NCBI GenBank assembly: GCA_009840065.1
Contig: VXON01000167.1
Coordinates: forward strand, 1-7,204
Direction of reading: 5' to 3'
Length of the DNA: 7,204 nt
Origin: Cenarchaeum sp. SB0662_bin_33
GTDB lineage: Archaea; Thermoproteota; Nitrososphaeria; Nitrososphaerales; Nitrosopumilaceae
Shown here: positions 1 to 5,884 of the stretch, piece by piece
How positions within the stretch are numbered: the first letter of the stretch is position 1
Layout of the letters: the number at the start of each line of letters is the position of its first letter
Program-made: the position numbers and the translations under genes
Notes under the pieces: model-generated
The model's database searches: none
What the model saw: the letters and a program-made list of their open reading frames with translations, nothing else
What the model was told of the DNA's origin: nothing

Positions 1-110
1 AGTACCGTGTGTAATGCAACTTTATAGGCTGAGAAAATAATATATTATTTTTGTATTTACACTAAATTAAAATAATAATTGATCATAACAACTTTGATTA
101 AGAATAACGA

Positions 111-116
111 TATATA
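111..116 (+). promoter_or_regulatory. Candidate TATA (box A) element for nrdJ
   Basis: TATATA lies 59-64 nt before the nrdJ ATG. Archaeal transcription starts about 25 nt after box A, so this would give a start near 138-142 and a leader of about 35 nt that holds the Shine-Dalgarno sequence. Positions 1-174 are otherwise AT-rich with no convincing gene. A second AT-rich block at 40-53 is an alternative box A, and any gene ending at the left edge cannot be identified. The choice of element is inference. Confidence 0.3.
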
Positions 117-161
117 CAAGGGAGTTATGTTACAATTATGAATTTTACAAAAACTAGATCT

Positions 162-166
162 AGGAG
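162..166 (+). promoter_or_regulatory. Shine-Dalgarno sequence of nrdJ
   Basis: AGGAG sits 8 nt before the ATG at 175. It supports that start codon over later in-frame ATGs. It is the clearest ribosome binding site in the window; several other genes here look leaderless or weakly led. Confidence 0.6.
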
Positions 167-174
167 TAGTTAGA

Positions 175-2805
175 ATGCGTGCACATCCCACAATTACTAA
201 TGTAATAAAACGCAATGGTAGTACGGCCGAATTTAATAAGAACAAAATATCCAGCGCTATATACAAGGCTATGAATGCATGCTCAAAGTCAGATAAAAAA
301 TTAGCTGACCGTCTAGCAGATCAGGTAATTAAGAATCTCATCAAGGATGGATACTCTAACGAGTCAGTACCCGGAGTGGAGAACATACAGGACACAGTGG
401 AGGTAGTACTGCTAGATAACAAACACAGTGACATAGCAAAGACCTACATCCTATATAGGCAGGATCGTCGAAGGATACGAAACGAAAAAATGCACATACT
501 AAATACAAAGACACTAGACTCTGTTGCCAGAAAATTTGATGTCAACTGCCTGCGTGTACTGGCATCCAGATACCTGTTTCGGGATTCAAACAGCCGCATC
601 GTTGAATCTCCACTGCAGTTGTTTGAGAGGGTAGCCATACAGATTGGTATTGGTGATATGTTGTATGACCCTTCACTATTTGATAAGGATGGCTCGTATA
701 CACAAAATATCGAGGTTGCGCAGCAGTACCTCCGCAAGCTTGATAACTTTGATAACAAATTTCACATAGGTAAGTATTATCTAAATAAATGGCATTTTAG
801 ATCACTTATTACTCACTACATATATCTGGCTCAAAATAATAAGATGCGGGTCAAGTTTCGTGAAATACTGGAGATGCTGGCATCTAACAAGTTTGATGAA
901 TTTGAAAACAAGATAACAAACTATCTGAATATAATGACTTCACAAAAATATCTACCAAACTCTCCCACTATGATGAATGCGGGAGGCCGCTTGGGTCAGC
1001 TATCGGCTTGTTTTGTATTGGATATGAGGGATGACATGGAAGAAATAATGAAGTCCACCTCGGATGCGGCACTCATATTCAAATCCGGTGGCGGCGTGGG
1101 AATAAACTATTCTGACCTGCGTTATGAAGGTGATACGGTAGCATCCACATTTGGAGTGGCATCAGGCCCGGTCTCATTTATGAATATAATTAACACCGTC
1201 ACCGAGGTAGTAAAACAGGGAGGAAAACGGCGGGGCGCCAACATGGGAATTCTAGAAGTGTGGCATCCTGACATTGAAAAATTTGTGAGCAATAAGACAA
1301 AACCCGGAGTTTTAGAGAACTTTAATGTCTCTGTGGGAATATGGGAGGATTTTTGGGATGCTCTCCTCAACTCTAAGGATAACAAGTACATTCTGCGAAG
1401 CCCCCGCGACAAGACTCCTGTAAAGGAGATTAACGCTCAGCATCTAATAGATCAGATAGCCCTCTCGGCATGGAAGAGCGCCGAACCCGGACTGATATTT
1501 CTTGATCAAATCAACAAGTACAATGTTATAGCCAAGGCGCGTATGTCTCCCCTGCGGGCCACCAACCCATGCGGCGAGCAGAGTCTGTATCCAAACGAGT
1601 CCTGTAATCTGGGCTCTATTAACCTAGCAAATCTGACGTATAAAACAGAGGATGGCTCTCTTGAGTTCGACTGGGAAGGCTATGAACGTATAATCCGTCA
1701 GACTACTCGATTCCTAGATAATGTGGTGGATGTAAACCAATATCCTGTAGAGAAAATTAACGAGGCCTCCAAGGAGTCACGGCGGATAGGATTGGGTGTA
1801 ATGGGTGTGGCAGATTTACTGTACAAACTCCGCATACCATATAACTCAGAGGAGGGATATACACTACAGTCGCGTCTGGCCGAAGCACTATCGTACTTTT
1901 CCATGGATGAGAGTGTTGAGCTGGCAAAGGAGAGAGGGTACTTCAAATTATACCCAAATACCGAGTATCCTGAAGGACGCATCCCCATAGCGGGCTACTA
2001 TGAGTCTGAAGATGCTACATACGACTGGGCATCATTGGTTAAGAAGATTACAACACACGGTATCAGGAACGTACTCACTACAACTGTGGCTCCGACAGGT
2101 ACACTCTCCATGATTGCTGACTGCTCCAATGGCATGGAGCCAAACTTTGCCTTGGTATATGAAAAACGTGTCACAATAGGTAAGTTCACATATGTAAACA
2201 AAATACTCCGAGCAGCTCTTGAAGAGGAGGGCCTATACAATGATAACATACTTGAGAGCATCATAAACAACTATGGCTCTCTTAGAGGAATAGACGATAT
2301 ACCCCAATGGATGCAGGATGTCTTTGTTACGGCCATGGATATACACTGGTCGGATCATCTGATGGCCCAGGCAGTATGGCAGAGGTGGATAAGTAATGCC
2401 ATTGCAAAGACCATCAACATGCCGTATGATGTAACCGTTGAGGATGTAAAGGCAGCATACCTTTTGGCCCACGAGATGGGATTAAAGGGAATTACAGTGT
2501 ACAGGGATGGTTCTAGACAGAGCCAGGTTATGAATATGACCGATGATGATGCCAAAAAAGTGTTTGAAGTGGCTCCCAGTCAACTAATGCTGAAATTTGT
2601 CTCTGAACATACAACTGATTCATATGCCGGCCAACGTGTCCGGGATGCCCTAGTTCCAAAGGTGTACAATCGAGATACTCATGCTGCCCCCAACGTAAAG
2701 CTGACCGAAGAGATGCAGTGTCCTACCTGTAAGAGTAGCCTGATATTTGCTGAAGGGTGTAGTATATGCGTTGAGTGCGGCTTTAGTGGTTGCACTTCGG
2801 GCTAG
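175..2805 (+). CDS. nrdJ: Adenosylcobalamin-dependent (class II) ribonucleotide reductase
   Basis: This cytoplasmic enzyme reduces ribonucleotides to deoxyribonucleotides for DNA synthesis, using coenzyme B12 to create the active-site thiyl radical, so no oxygen or partner subunit is needed. The 876-residue protein starts with an ATP-cone regulatory domain (about 6-95). The catalytic ten-stranded barrel follows, with NSPTMMNAGG at 262-271 and LSAC ending in Cys279, the first redox cysteine. TNPCGEQ at 463-469 gives Asn464, thiyl Cys466 and Glu468, and Cys477 is the second redox cysteine. The spacing 466 to 477 equals that of Thermotoga NrdJ (322 to 333). APTGT at 639-643 is the substrate phosphate loop. 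The C-terminus (849-873) carries CPTC, CSIC and CVEC cysteines, the swinging-arm/zinc-type tail of class II enzymes. The frame is intact and of family-like length. nep1 follows after 13 nt, suggesting cotranscription. Thioredoxin (4210-4530) is a plausible reductant, which is inference. Confidence 0.96.
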   Translation: MRAHPTITNVIKRNGSTAEFNKNKISSAIYKAMNACSKSDKKLADRLADQVIKNLIKDGYSNESVPGVENIQDTVEVVLLDNKHSDIAKTYILYRQDRRRIRNEKMHILNTKTLDSVARKFDVNCLRVLASRYLFRDSNSRIVESPLQLFERVAIQIGIGDMLYDPSLFDKDGSYTQNIEVAQQYLRKLDNFDNKFHIGKYYLNKWHFRSLITHYIYLAQNNKMRVKFREILEMLASNKFDEFENKITNYLNIMTSQKYLPNSPTMMNAGGRLGQLSACFVLDMRDDMEEIMKSTSDAALIFKSGGGVGINYSDLRYEGDTVASTFGVASGPVSFMNIINTVTEVVKQGGKRRGANMGILEVWHPDIEKFVSNKTKPGVLENFNVSVGIWEDFWDALLNSKDNKYILRSPRDKTPVKEINAQHLIDQIALSAWKSAEPGLIFLDQINKYNVIAKARMSPLRATNPCGEQSLYPNESCNLGSINLANLTYKTEDGSLEFDWEGYERIIRQTTRFLDNVVDVNQYPVEKINEASKESRRIGLGVMGVADLLYKLRIPYNSEEGYTLQSRLAEALSYFSMDESVELAKERGYFKLYPNTEYPEGRIPIAGYYESEDATYDWASLVKKITTHGIRNVLTTTVAPTGTLSMIADCSNGMEPNFALVYEKRVTIGKFTYVNKILRAALEEEGLYNDNILESIINNYGSLRGIDDIPQWMQDVFVTAMDIHWSDHLMAQAVWQRWISNAIAKTINMPYDVTVEDVKAAYLLAHEMGLKGITVYRDGSRQSQVMNMTDDDAKKVFEVAPSQLMLKFVSEHTTDSYAGQRVRDALVPKVYNRDTHAAPNVKLTEEMQCPTCKSSLIFAEGCSICVECGFSGCTSG

Positions 2806-2818
2806 ACTATTCATTGTA

Positions 2819-3478
2819 ATGTATCATGTGGTTTTAGCCGAGTCGGCATTGGAGACTGTTCCAAATTCAATTACAAGTCACCCTGCTGTTACATTACATG
2901 CACAAAAACTGGGCCGGGACGCATCTCAAATATTGCTTGACAAATCTTGGCATTACTCTGCCATGAAGAATATGCATGATGCCCACAGACGCGGGCGGCC
3001 GGACCTTGTTCACTTCTCCATACTATCGGCGACATCTACACCTCTATATCAGGACGCATTGATGAAACTGTATATACATACGGTACAGGATGTAGTTATA
3101 TGGTTTGCCGATAACATAAGAATACCAAAATCGTATCATAGATTTGAGGGACTATTCTCCAAACTATTATGTCATAATAGTATAGAATTTGAGGACCGCA
3201 CACTGTTGGAGGCGCGCAAATGTACCATACACGAATTGATAAAATCAATAAATCCCACAAGAACGGTGGGCCTCTCTGTGCATGGTAAACAACCCATTAA
3301 CAATAATATAATTAATAATTTTGGAGAGAACCCGTGCGTTGTAGTTGGAGGTTTTCAAAGAGGCGAGTTTACTGAAGAAACCATCGATATGCTGGATTGC
3401 CTGTATAATGTATCTCCTGTACCACTAGAAACTCATGTTGTGATAAGCCGCATCCTGTATGATATGGAGCGCCTCTGA
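2819..3478 (+). CDS. nep1: Nep1 (EMG1-type) rRNA pseudouridine N1-methyltransferase
   Basis: Nep1 uses S-adenosylmethionine to methylate N1 of a conserved pseudouridine in helix 35 of small-subunit rRNA, and it assists 30S assembly. The 219-residue product is a typical archaeal length for this SPOUT (alpha/beta-knot) family. Visible family signatures are the N-terminal strand MYHVVLAESALE, GRPDLVHF at 59-66 (Arg60 and Asp62 in the RNA-binding/active face), and the knot loop GGFQRGEF at 177-184 that lines the cofactor pocket, followed by VSPVPLETHVVISRILY near the end. I chose the ATG at 2819 because the conserved protein begins there. The open frame extends upstream to 2747, but that part overlaps nrdJ and is unlike the family. 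No clear Shine-Dalgarno is seen, and the 13-nt gap after nrdJ suggests one transcript or translational coupling. Confidence 0.92.
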   Translation: MYHVVLAESALETVPNSITSHPAVTLHAQKLGRDASQILLDKSWHYSAMKNMHDAHRRGRPDLVHFSILSATSTPLYQDALMKLYIHTVQDVVIWFADNIRIPKSYHRFEGLFSKLLCHNSIEFEDRTLLEARKCTIHELIKSINPTRTVGLSVHGKQPINNNIINNFGENPCVVVGGFQRGEFTEETIDMLDCLYNVSPVPLETHVVISRILYDMERL

Positions 3479-3482
3479 TTGC

Positions 3483-3496
3483 TTTATAATTTTTAT
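3483..3496 (+). promoter_or_regulatory. TATA-like promoter element before tRNA-Gly
   Basis: TTTATAATTTTTAT starts 5 nt after the nep1 stop and is centred about 33 nt before the tRNA 5' end. That fits archaeal box A spacing with a leader of a few nucleotides for RNase P to remove. The tRNA, and possibly rnp4 behind it, would then be transcribed independently of nrdJ-nep1. Confidence 0.5.
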
Positions 3497-3521
3497 GTGG
3501 TAAACTGTTGGTATGACTTGT

Positions 3522-3595
3522 GCGGTCATAGTATAGCCTGGTTAGTATGTTGGCCTTCCAAGCCAATTACCCGGGTTCAAATCCCGGTGACCGCA
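3522..3595 (+). tRNA. tRNA-Gly, anticodon UCC
   Basis: A complete 74-nt cloverleaf is visible. The acceptor stem is GCGGTCA (3522-3528) with TGACCGC (3588-3594), then discriminator A3595. The D stem is GTAT (3531-3534) with GTAT (3545-3548), using terminal G-U pairs. The anticodon stem is TTGGC/GCCAA around loop CTTCCAA, anticodon TCC at 3557-3559, reading GGA and probably GGG. The variable loop has four bases, and the T arm is CCGGG, TTCAAAT, CCCGG (3571-3587). No CCA is encoded and there is no intron. It lies between nep1 and rnp4 on the same strand, 16 nt before rnp4, so tRNA excision could define the 5' end of rnp4 mRNA. Confidence 0.96.
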
Positions 3596-3599
3596 TTAT

Positions 3600-3603
3600 G
3601 GTG
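3600..3603 (+). promoter_or_regulatory. Candidate Shine-Dalgarno of rnp4
   Basis: GGTG lies 8 nt before the ATG at 3612, within the 16-nt spacer after the tRNA, and can pair with the CACC of the 16S 3' end. It is only four bases, so support is modest. The ATG at 3598 is out of frame with rnp4. Confidence 0.35.
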
Positions 3604-3611
3604 TTTCTGAC

Positions 3612-3902
3612 ATGAAAAAACGATATAGGGAGGCGGCCTTGAAGAGAATGTCCGATATGTTGGAGGCAGCCATGCTCTCCTCCGATATTGTTCTGGCAGA
3701 AAAGTATGCTTCTATGGCTTGGCGCACAAGCACCAAACATAGGATACGCATGCCTTACATAATGCGATTTATGTTCTGCAAAAAGTGTAAGAGATTCATA
3801 AGACCAGGGGTGGATTCTAGAATACGGTTGGGAGGCCGGAGACCGCAGGCGGTCAGAATAACCTGCCTGTACTGCGGTCATACCTATCGCAAGATATTAT
3901 AG
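3612..3902 (+). CDS. rnp4: RNase P protein component 4 (Rpp21/Rpr2 family)
   Basis: This is a subunit of the archaeal RNase P ribonucleoprotein, which cleaves 5' leaders from precursor tRNAs. In the family it pairs with Rpp29 and binds the specificity region of the RNA. The 96-residue, strongly basic protein has the expected layout. Two N-terminal helices (about 1-40) contain AEKYASMAWRTSTKHRIRMP, and a zinc ribbon follows with Cys56-x2-Cys59 and Cys85-x2-Cys88, the second pair in TCLYCGHTYR. Arg/Lys-rich sequence between the pairs (RPGVDSRIRLGGRRPQAVRI) is the likely RNA surface. The ATG at 3612 gives the usual family length. It follows tRNA-Gly by 16 nt with no separate box A between them, so cotranscription with the tRNA is likely. 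An oligo-T run directly downstream may end the transcript. Confidence 0.93.
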   Translation: MKKRYREAALKRMSDMLEAAMLSSDIVLAEKYASMAWRTSTKHRIRMPYIMRFMFCKKCKRFIRPGVDSRIRLGGRRPQAVRITCLYCGHTYRKIL

Positions 3903-3906
3903 TTAA

Positions 3907-3912
3907 TTTTTT
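3907..3912 (+). terminator. Oligo-T terminator after rnp4
   Basis: Six consecutive Ts begin 5 nt after the rnp4 stop. Archaeal RNA polymerase terminates at T runs without needing a hairpin, so this plausibly ends the tRNA-rnp4 transcript. The region is AT-rich, so chance occurrence is possible. Confidence 0.4.
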
Positions 3913-4160
3913 GTTAGAGTAAATTTACATCTATAATGATGCATTGTTGCTGTTTTACTCCCTAAAATTAGACACCTAAGGACGCATGACTTTTGTTCGA
4001 TGTTATAAAAAAACTTAATAAAATTTTGATCAAACAGAACTACTATTATAATAAATAAATTTGGCAAGTATGTAGAACCTTTCGCATTTATGGAGGTGTT
4101 GGCCTAATATAATGAAAATTTGCCTTCAACCCTGTTTGTGATGTGGTGCTTTTCTATGCA

Positions 4161-4166
4161 TTAATA
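4161..4166 (+). promoter_or_regulatory. Candidate box A of trxA
   Basis: TTAATA lies 44-49 nt before the thioredoxin ATG, predicting a transcript start near 4190 and a leader of about 20 nt. An ATG at 4187 is out of frame and stops quickly, so it does not compete as the start. The assignment rests on spacing only. Confidence 0.25.
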
Positions 4167-4209
4167 CTAACGGTGAACATTTTTAGATGGTAAAAAAAAC
4201 AGTCAATAT

Positions 4210-4530
4210 ATGGAAAATATTGAAGTAGCCCAGTGGCAGTCACAAGTACTTGACTCTGATGTTCCTGTCTTTGTCGATTTTTGGGCAGAGTGGTGTGGAC
4301 CTTGTAGAATGGTGTCTCCCGTACTTGAAGATCTGGCAGGTGATTATCAAGGCAAGGTTAAGTTTGTCAAGGTGAATGTGGATAATGCCGGAGAGCTGGC
4401 ATCACGCTACAATGTTATGAGTATTCCTACATTGATACTCTTTAACAAGGGGCAGGCTGTGGATCAAAAGATCGGGGCTGCCAATAAGGACTCTTATCGT
4501 GCCATGATAGACCGCGCACTGAGCGCCTGA
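4210..4530 (+). CDS. trxA: Thioredoxin
   Basis: This small cytoplasmic dithiol-disulfide oxidoreductase donates electrons to enzymes that cycle through disulfides. The 106-residue protein is a single complete thioredoxin fold with no signal peptide. The redox site WCGPC places Cys29 and Cys32, Asp23 is the buried acid before the active site (as Asp26 in E. coli), and cis-Pro73 sits in SIPT at 71-74. FNKGQAVDQKIGA at 86-98 matches the usual strand 4-5 hairpin and glycine. The length is that of bacterial TrxA. It is a single gene, convergent with the CFI-box gene, with T runs right after the stop. NrdJ is encoded in the same window and classically needs a thioredoxin-like reductant, so a functional pairing is reasonable but inferred. 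No thioredoxin reductase is present here. Confidence 0.95.
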   Translation: MENIEVAQWQSQVLDSDVPVFVDFWAEWCGPCRMVSPVLEDLAGDYQGKVKFVKVNVDNAGELASRYNVMSIPTLILFNKGQAVDQKIGAANKDSYRAMIDRALSA

Positions 4531-4550
4531 CATATTTATCATTATCATAC

Positions 4551-4565
4551 TTTTTGACTTTTTTT
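4551..4565 (+). terminator. Double oligo-T terminator after trxA
   Basis: TTTTT (4551-4555) and TTTTTTT (4559-4565) start 20 nt after the trxA stop, in the 54-nt gap between two convergent genes. They are on the + strand only, so they would end trxA transcription before it runs antisense into the CFI-box gene. No equivalent T run serves the opposing minus-strand gene. Confidence 0.5.
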
Positions 4566-4584
4566 ATGTAAGTATTTATATGCA

Positions 4585-5385
4585 CTATCTGGCAATTGCG
4601 AGGCGCTTCTTTGTCCAAAGTAGCAGCCATACCAGTATCAGAACCGGTCCCACCATGTATGTTGCCATGTTGAGCAGAATTATCAAGATACCATACACCA
4701 ATACCTTTGACTCCGAGTCTGCATACTCCATTAGACCTAACGATACAAGCATGGGCTGCATTGACAAAAGTACTACATTCTTTAAAACTGGATTCTCTCT
4801 CTGCATGTCTGCAACTGTTGGCGAAAATACATAATATGCCTGGTTAAATGCTGAGATGAACCACTTACCTGAATCAGTAGACAGCACCATCTCATCCCTA
4901 ATTTGTCGTAAATTTTGTATCTGCGGAGCTAGCTCTGTCCCATATGCGGCCGTTGCTATCAGGCATCCCCCACCGGGTTCGGGAGTTTGTACCGCCACTA
5001 TGCCAACAGGTATAGTAAAGGATACCGTCTCTCTATTTATGGGTTGGAACAATATACCCTCAACACCTACCCTGAGGATGTACTCCCCCTCAACGGGGAA
5101 GGGAACCTTTAATCCTCGTACTACCCCCTCTGAGGAATGTATCATGGGAGTTGTAGCAATTACGGTATCATTTACTGTCATATTTATATCATAATCAATA
5201 TGTAATTGGATTTTATCTGTGCTGGAATTTATAAATTCAATTATTACAGTATTGTCTGCATTGGGCATTATATCATCGTCATAGGTAATTCGTACGTCTA
5301 ATATTCCTCCATCAGTTGATGCTGTTTGTGACTCGGCAAAGGCCATCGCAGGTATGAGCAATAATAAAATAAATAACCACTTCAC
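4585..5385 (-). CDS. Secreted membrane-anchored protein with CFI-box C-terminal domain
   Basis: The 266-residue protein has a cleavable-looking signal peptide (1-17, hydrophobic core FILLLLIPAMAFA). Residues 28-130 are rich in short beta strands with several NxS/T sites, suggesting an extracytoplasmic Ig-like sandwich. PEPGGGCLIATAAYGTELAP (about 136-154) with Cys141 is the CFI-box type motif seen at C-termini of archaeal and bacterial surface proteins. After it come a conserved-looking helix (LRQIRDEMVL), an FNQAYYVFSP segment, and hydrophobic stretches at about 204-219 and 227-257 ending in a basic tail (KKRLAIAR), so the C-terminus is probably in the cytoplasm. Function is unknown; a membrane-tethered envelope protein is the reasonable reading. 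The start is GTG at 5385; the ATG at 5390 is out of frame. TATA-like DNA at 5401-5414 sits about 20-25 nt upstream, suggesting a nearly leaderless mRNA. Confidence 0.85.
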   Translation of the reverse strand: MKWLFILLLLIPAMAFAESQTASTDGGILDVRITYDDDIMPNADNTVIIEFINSSTDKIQLHIDYDINMTVNDTVIATTPMIHSSEGVVRGLKVPFPVEGEYILRVGVEGILFQPINRETVSFTIPVGIVAVQTPEPGGGCLIATAAYGTELAPQIQNLRQIRDEMVLSTDSGKWFISAFNQAYYVFSPTVADMQRENPVLKNVVLLSMQPMLVSLGLMEYADSESKVLVYGILIILLNMATYMVGPVLILVWLLLWTKKRLAIAR

Positions 5386-5400
5386 ACCATCACTTATTCA

Positions 5401-5415
5401 AATATTAAATTAAAG
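5401..5415. promoter_or_regulatory. AT-rich box A region, possibly bidirectional
   Basis: AATATTAAATTAAAG lies about 20-25 nt upstream of the GTG start of the minus-strand CFI-box gene, fitting a leaderless or near-leaderless promoter. On the + strand the same block lies about 20-25 nt before the structured element at 5428-5504, so it could also drive that candidate RNA. Both roles are inferred from spacing. Confidence 0.35.
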
Positions 5416-5427
5416 GGTTCTGTTGTG

Positions 5428-5504
5428 TATGTGCCCTGTTTAGGTTAGGTACAGCACCCTGTGCCTGCCTATGTAGTTGGTTCTTGGACGGCGCATATTT
5501 TTTT
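5428..5504 (+). ncRNA. Candidate structured small RNA (unknown family)
   Basis: A GC-rich island (about 53% by hand count over 5429-5496) lies in very AT-rich DNA. TATGTGCC (5428-5435) can pair with GGCGCATA (5490-5497), 8 bp. Inside it, 5441-5454 pairs with 5459-5471 through 13 bp with one bulged T (5445), closing a CACC tetraloop at 5455-5458. Three pairs (5432/5493, 5446/5467, 5450/5463) are U-G on the + strand but would be A-C mismatches on the other, pointing to + strand transcription. Seven Ts (5498-5504) follow immediately, like an archaeal terminator, and an AT-rich box A candidate lies upstream. The 3' side keeps an 18-nt unpaired segment (5472-5489) that could be a pairing region. 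It does not fit a tRNA or C/D RNA and fits an H/ACA guide poorly. Transcription is unproven. Confidence 0.4.
5498..5504 (+). terminator. Oligo-T run after the structured element
   Basis: Seven Ts directly follow the closing stem of the candidate RNA at 5428-5497. No + strand protein gene ends here, so a terminator would only make sense for a small RNA. It is AT-rich DNA, so chance is possible. Confidence 0.35.
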
Positions 5505-5585
5505 AAAAGATTAATGAATGTAGAGATAATGACTAATTACGCATATCATAATTTTATAATCAAATTAAGTAGGTTTTAATATCTT

Positions 5586-5771
5586 TTAATTTATAACTGT
5601 ATCATCAACTGGATGTGATATATTTGATGCCTTACGAAATATGGGTGTATGTATTTTTTTTCTATTTTTATAAATTGCATAGTGAATTTTACAGAGGTTT
5701 CTGGTCTCTTTTGAACCCACCTTCACTGTTTTAACCGCAGTGTTATTGCACTCTGAAATACTACATTGCAT
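5586..5771 (-). CDS. Small zinc-binding protein, C-x4-C / C-x2-H type
   Basis: This hypothetical 61-residue protein has a likely single zinc site made of Cys3-x4-Cys8 and Cys27-x2-His30 (CKIHY), separated by a short beta-rich linker (AVKTVKVGSKETRN). The remainder is basic (KNRKKIH) and then polar. Small proteins with this CSxxxC...LCxxHY layout are common in archaea and bacteria, and their role is not established; nucleic-acid or protein binding is only a guess. I start at the ATG at 5771. The frame extends to a TTG at 5786, but TTTTTAAACC at 5791-5800 on this strand lies 20-29 nt before the ATG, as expected for a leaderless transcript. It reads toward the CFI-box gene on the same strand, 200 nt away, and is divergent from the gene at 5885. 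Confidence 0.65.
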   Translation of the reverse strand: MQCSISECNNTAVKTVKVGSKETRNLCKIHYAIYKNRKKIHTPIFRKASNISHPVDDTVIN

Positions 5772-5790
5772 ATTGTTGATGCTCAATAAT

Positions 5791-5800
5791 GGTTTAAAAA
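5791..5800 (-). promoter_or_regulatory. Box A of the small zinc-binding protein gene
   Basis: On the minus strand TTTTTAAACC sits 20-29 nt before the ATG at 5771, which is the spacing for a leaderless archaeal mRNA. It helps choose the ATG over the upstream TTG at 5786. Confidence 0.4.
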
Positions 5801-5810
5801 CAGCGCGTAA

Positions 5811-5856
5811 TTCAATCTACTGATCTCTAATTAATGAACAATCATTGCCGATTGAA
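5811..5856. repeat. Inverted repeat TTCAATC/GATTGAA in divergent promoter region
   Basis: A perfect 7-bp inverted repeat, TTCAATC at 5811-5817 and GATTGAA at 5850-5856, lies between two divergent genes. The arms are 32 nt apart, too wide for a simple dimer operator but possible for a looping or two-site regulator. The right arm abuts the presumed box A of the + gene. Chance is a real alternative in AT-rich DNA. Confidence 0.2.
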
Positions 5857-5860
5857 AACA

Positions 5861-5870
5861 TTAAATTTTA
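5861..5870 (+). promoter_or_regulatory. Candidate box A of the gene at 5885
   Basis: TTAAATTTTA is centred 20 nt before the ATG at 5885 and 26 nt before the in-frame ATG at 5891. Either start would be leaderless; the spacing slightly favours 5891. No Shine-Dalgarno sequence is visible. Confidence 0.35.
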
Positions 5871-5884
5871 TCTTTTATTAATGT

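Larger units (their letters stand above)
3903..4209. other. AT-rich intergenic region, no gene recognised
   Basis: 307 nt between rnp4 and trxA hold no credible reading frame; the best ATG-led frames are under about 15 codons. A 7-bp inverted repeat, GAGTAAA (3917-3923) with TTTACTC (3954-3960), encloses a weak 4-bp hairpin CATC/GATG (3928-3941). TATA-like stretches occur around 4041-4060, 4105-4112 and 4161-4166. The last is the best placed for trxA; the others could give a longer leader or a short RNA, but I see no further support for one. Confidence 0.6.

Noticed and set aside
1..174. Possible cobalamin riboswitch before the B12-dependent nrdJ
   Set aside because: The upstream region is AT-rich, short, and shows no B12-box-like or multi-stem structure. 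B12-dependent enzymes do not need such a switch.
444..2555. Several antisense or alternative-frame open frames inside nrdJ
   Set aside because: They lie wholly within a strongly conserved gene, have no family resemblance, and their composition matches shadow frames.
2747..2818. Extended N-terminus of Nep1 starting inside nrdJ
   Set aside because: The added 24 residues are only the nrdJ zinc tail read in another frame. The conserved Nep1 sequence begins at the ATG at 2819.
3369..3881. Minus-strand frames across tRNA-Gly and rnp4
   Set aside because: They translate the reverse of the tRNA and the RNase P gene, both firmly identified on the + strand.
5429..5496. tRNA gene reading of the structured element, because of a 7-bp closing stem and GGTTC-like sequence
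   Set aside because: No T stem pairs around the GGTTC, there is no D or anticodon arm in the right place, and the central hairpin is 13 bp.
5429..5497. H/ACA or C/D guide RNA
   Set aside because: No RTGATGA or CTGA boxes. An ATA exists after the stem but overlaps its pairs, and the internal loop is too lopsided (5 versus 18 nt) for a normal pseudouridylation pocket.
5449..5514. Short + strand frame of 21 codons overlapping the structured element
   Set aside because: No ATG (only a GTG at 5461) and no family resemblance; the RNA structure is a better explanation of the base composition.
5772..5786. TTG start at 5786 for the small zinc-binding protein
   Set aside because: The ATG at 5771 is a better codon and is correctly spaced from the TTTTTAAACC element; the conserved-looking zinc site begins right after it.
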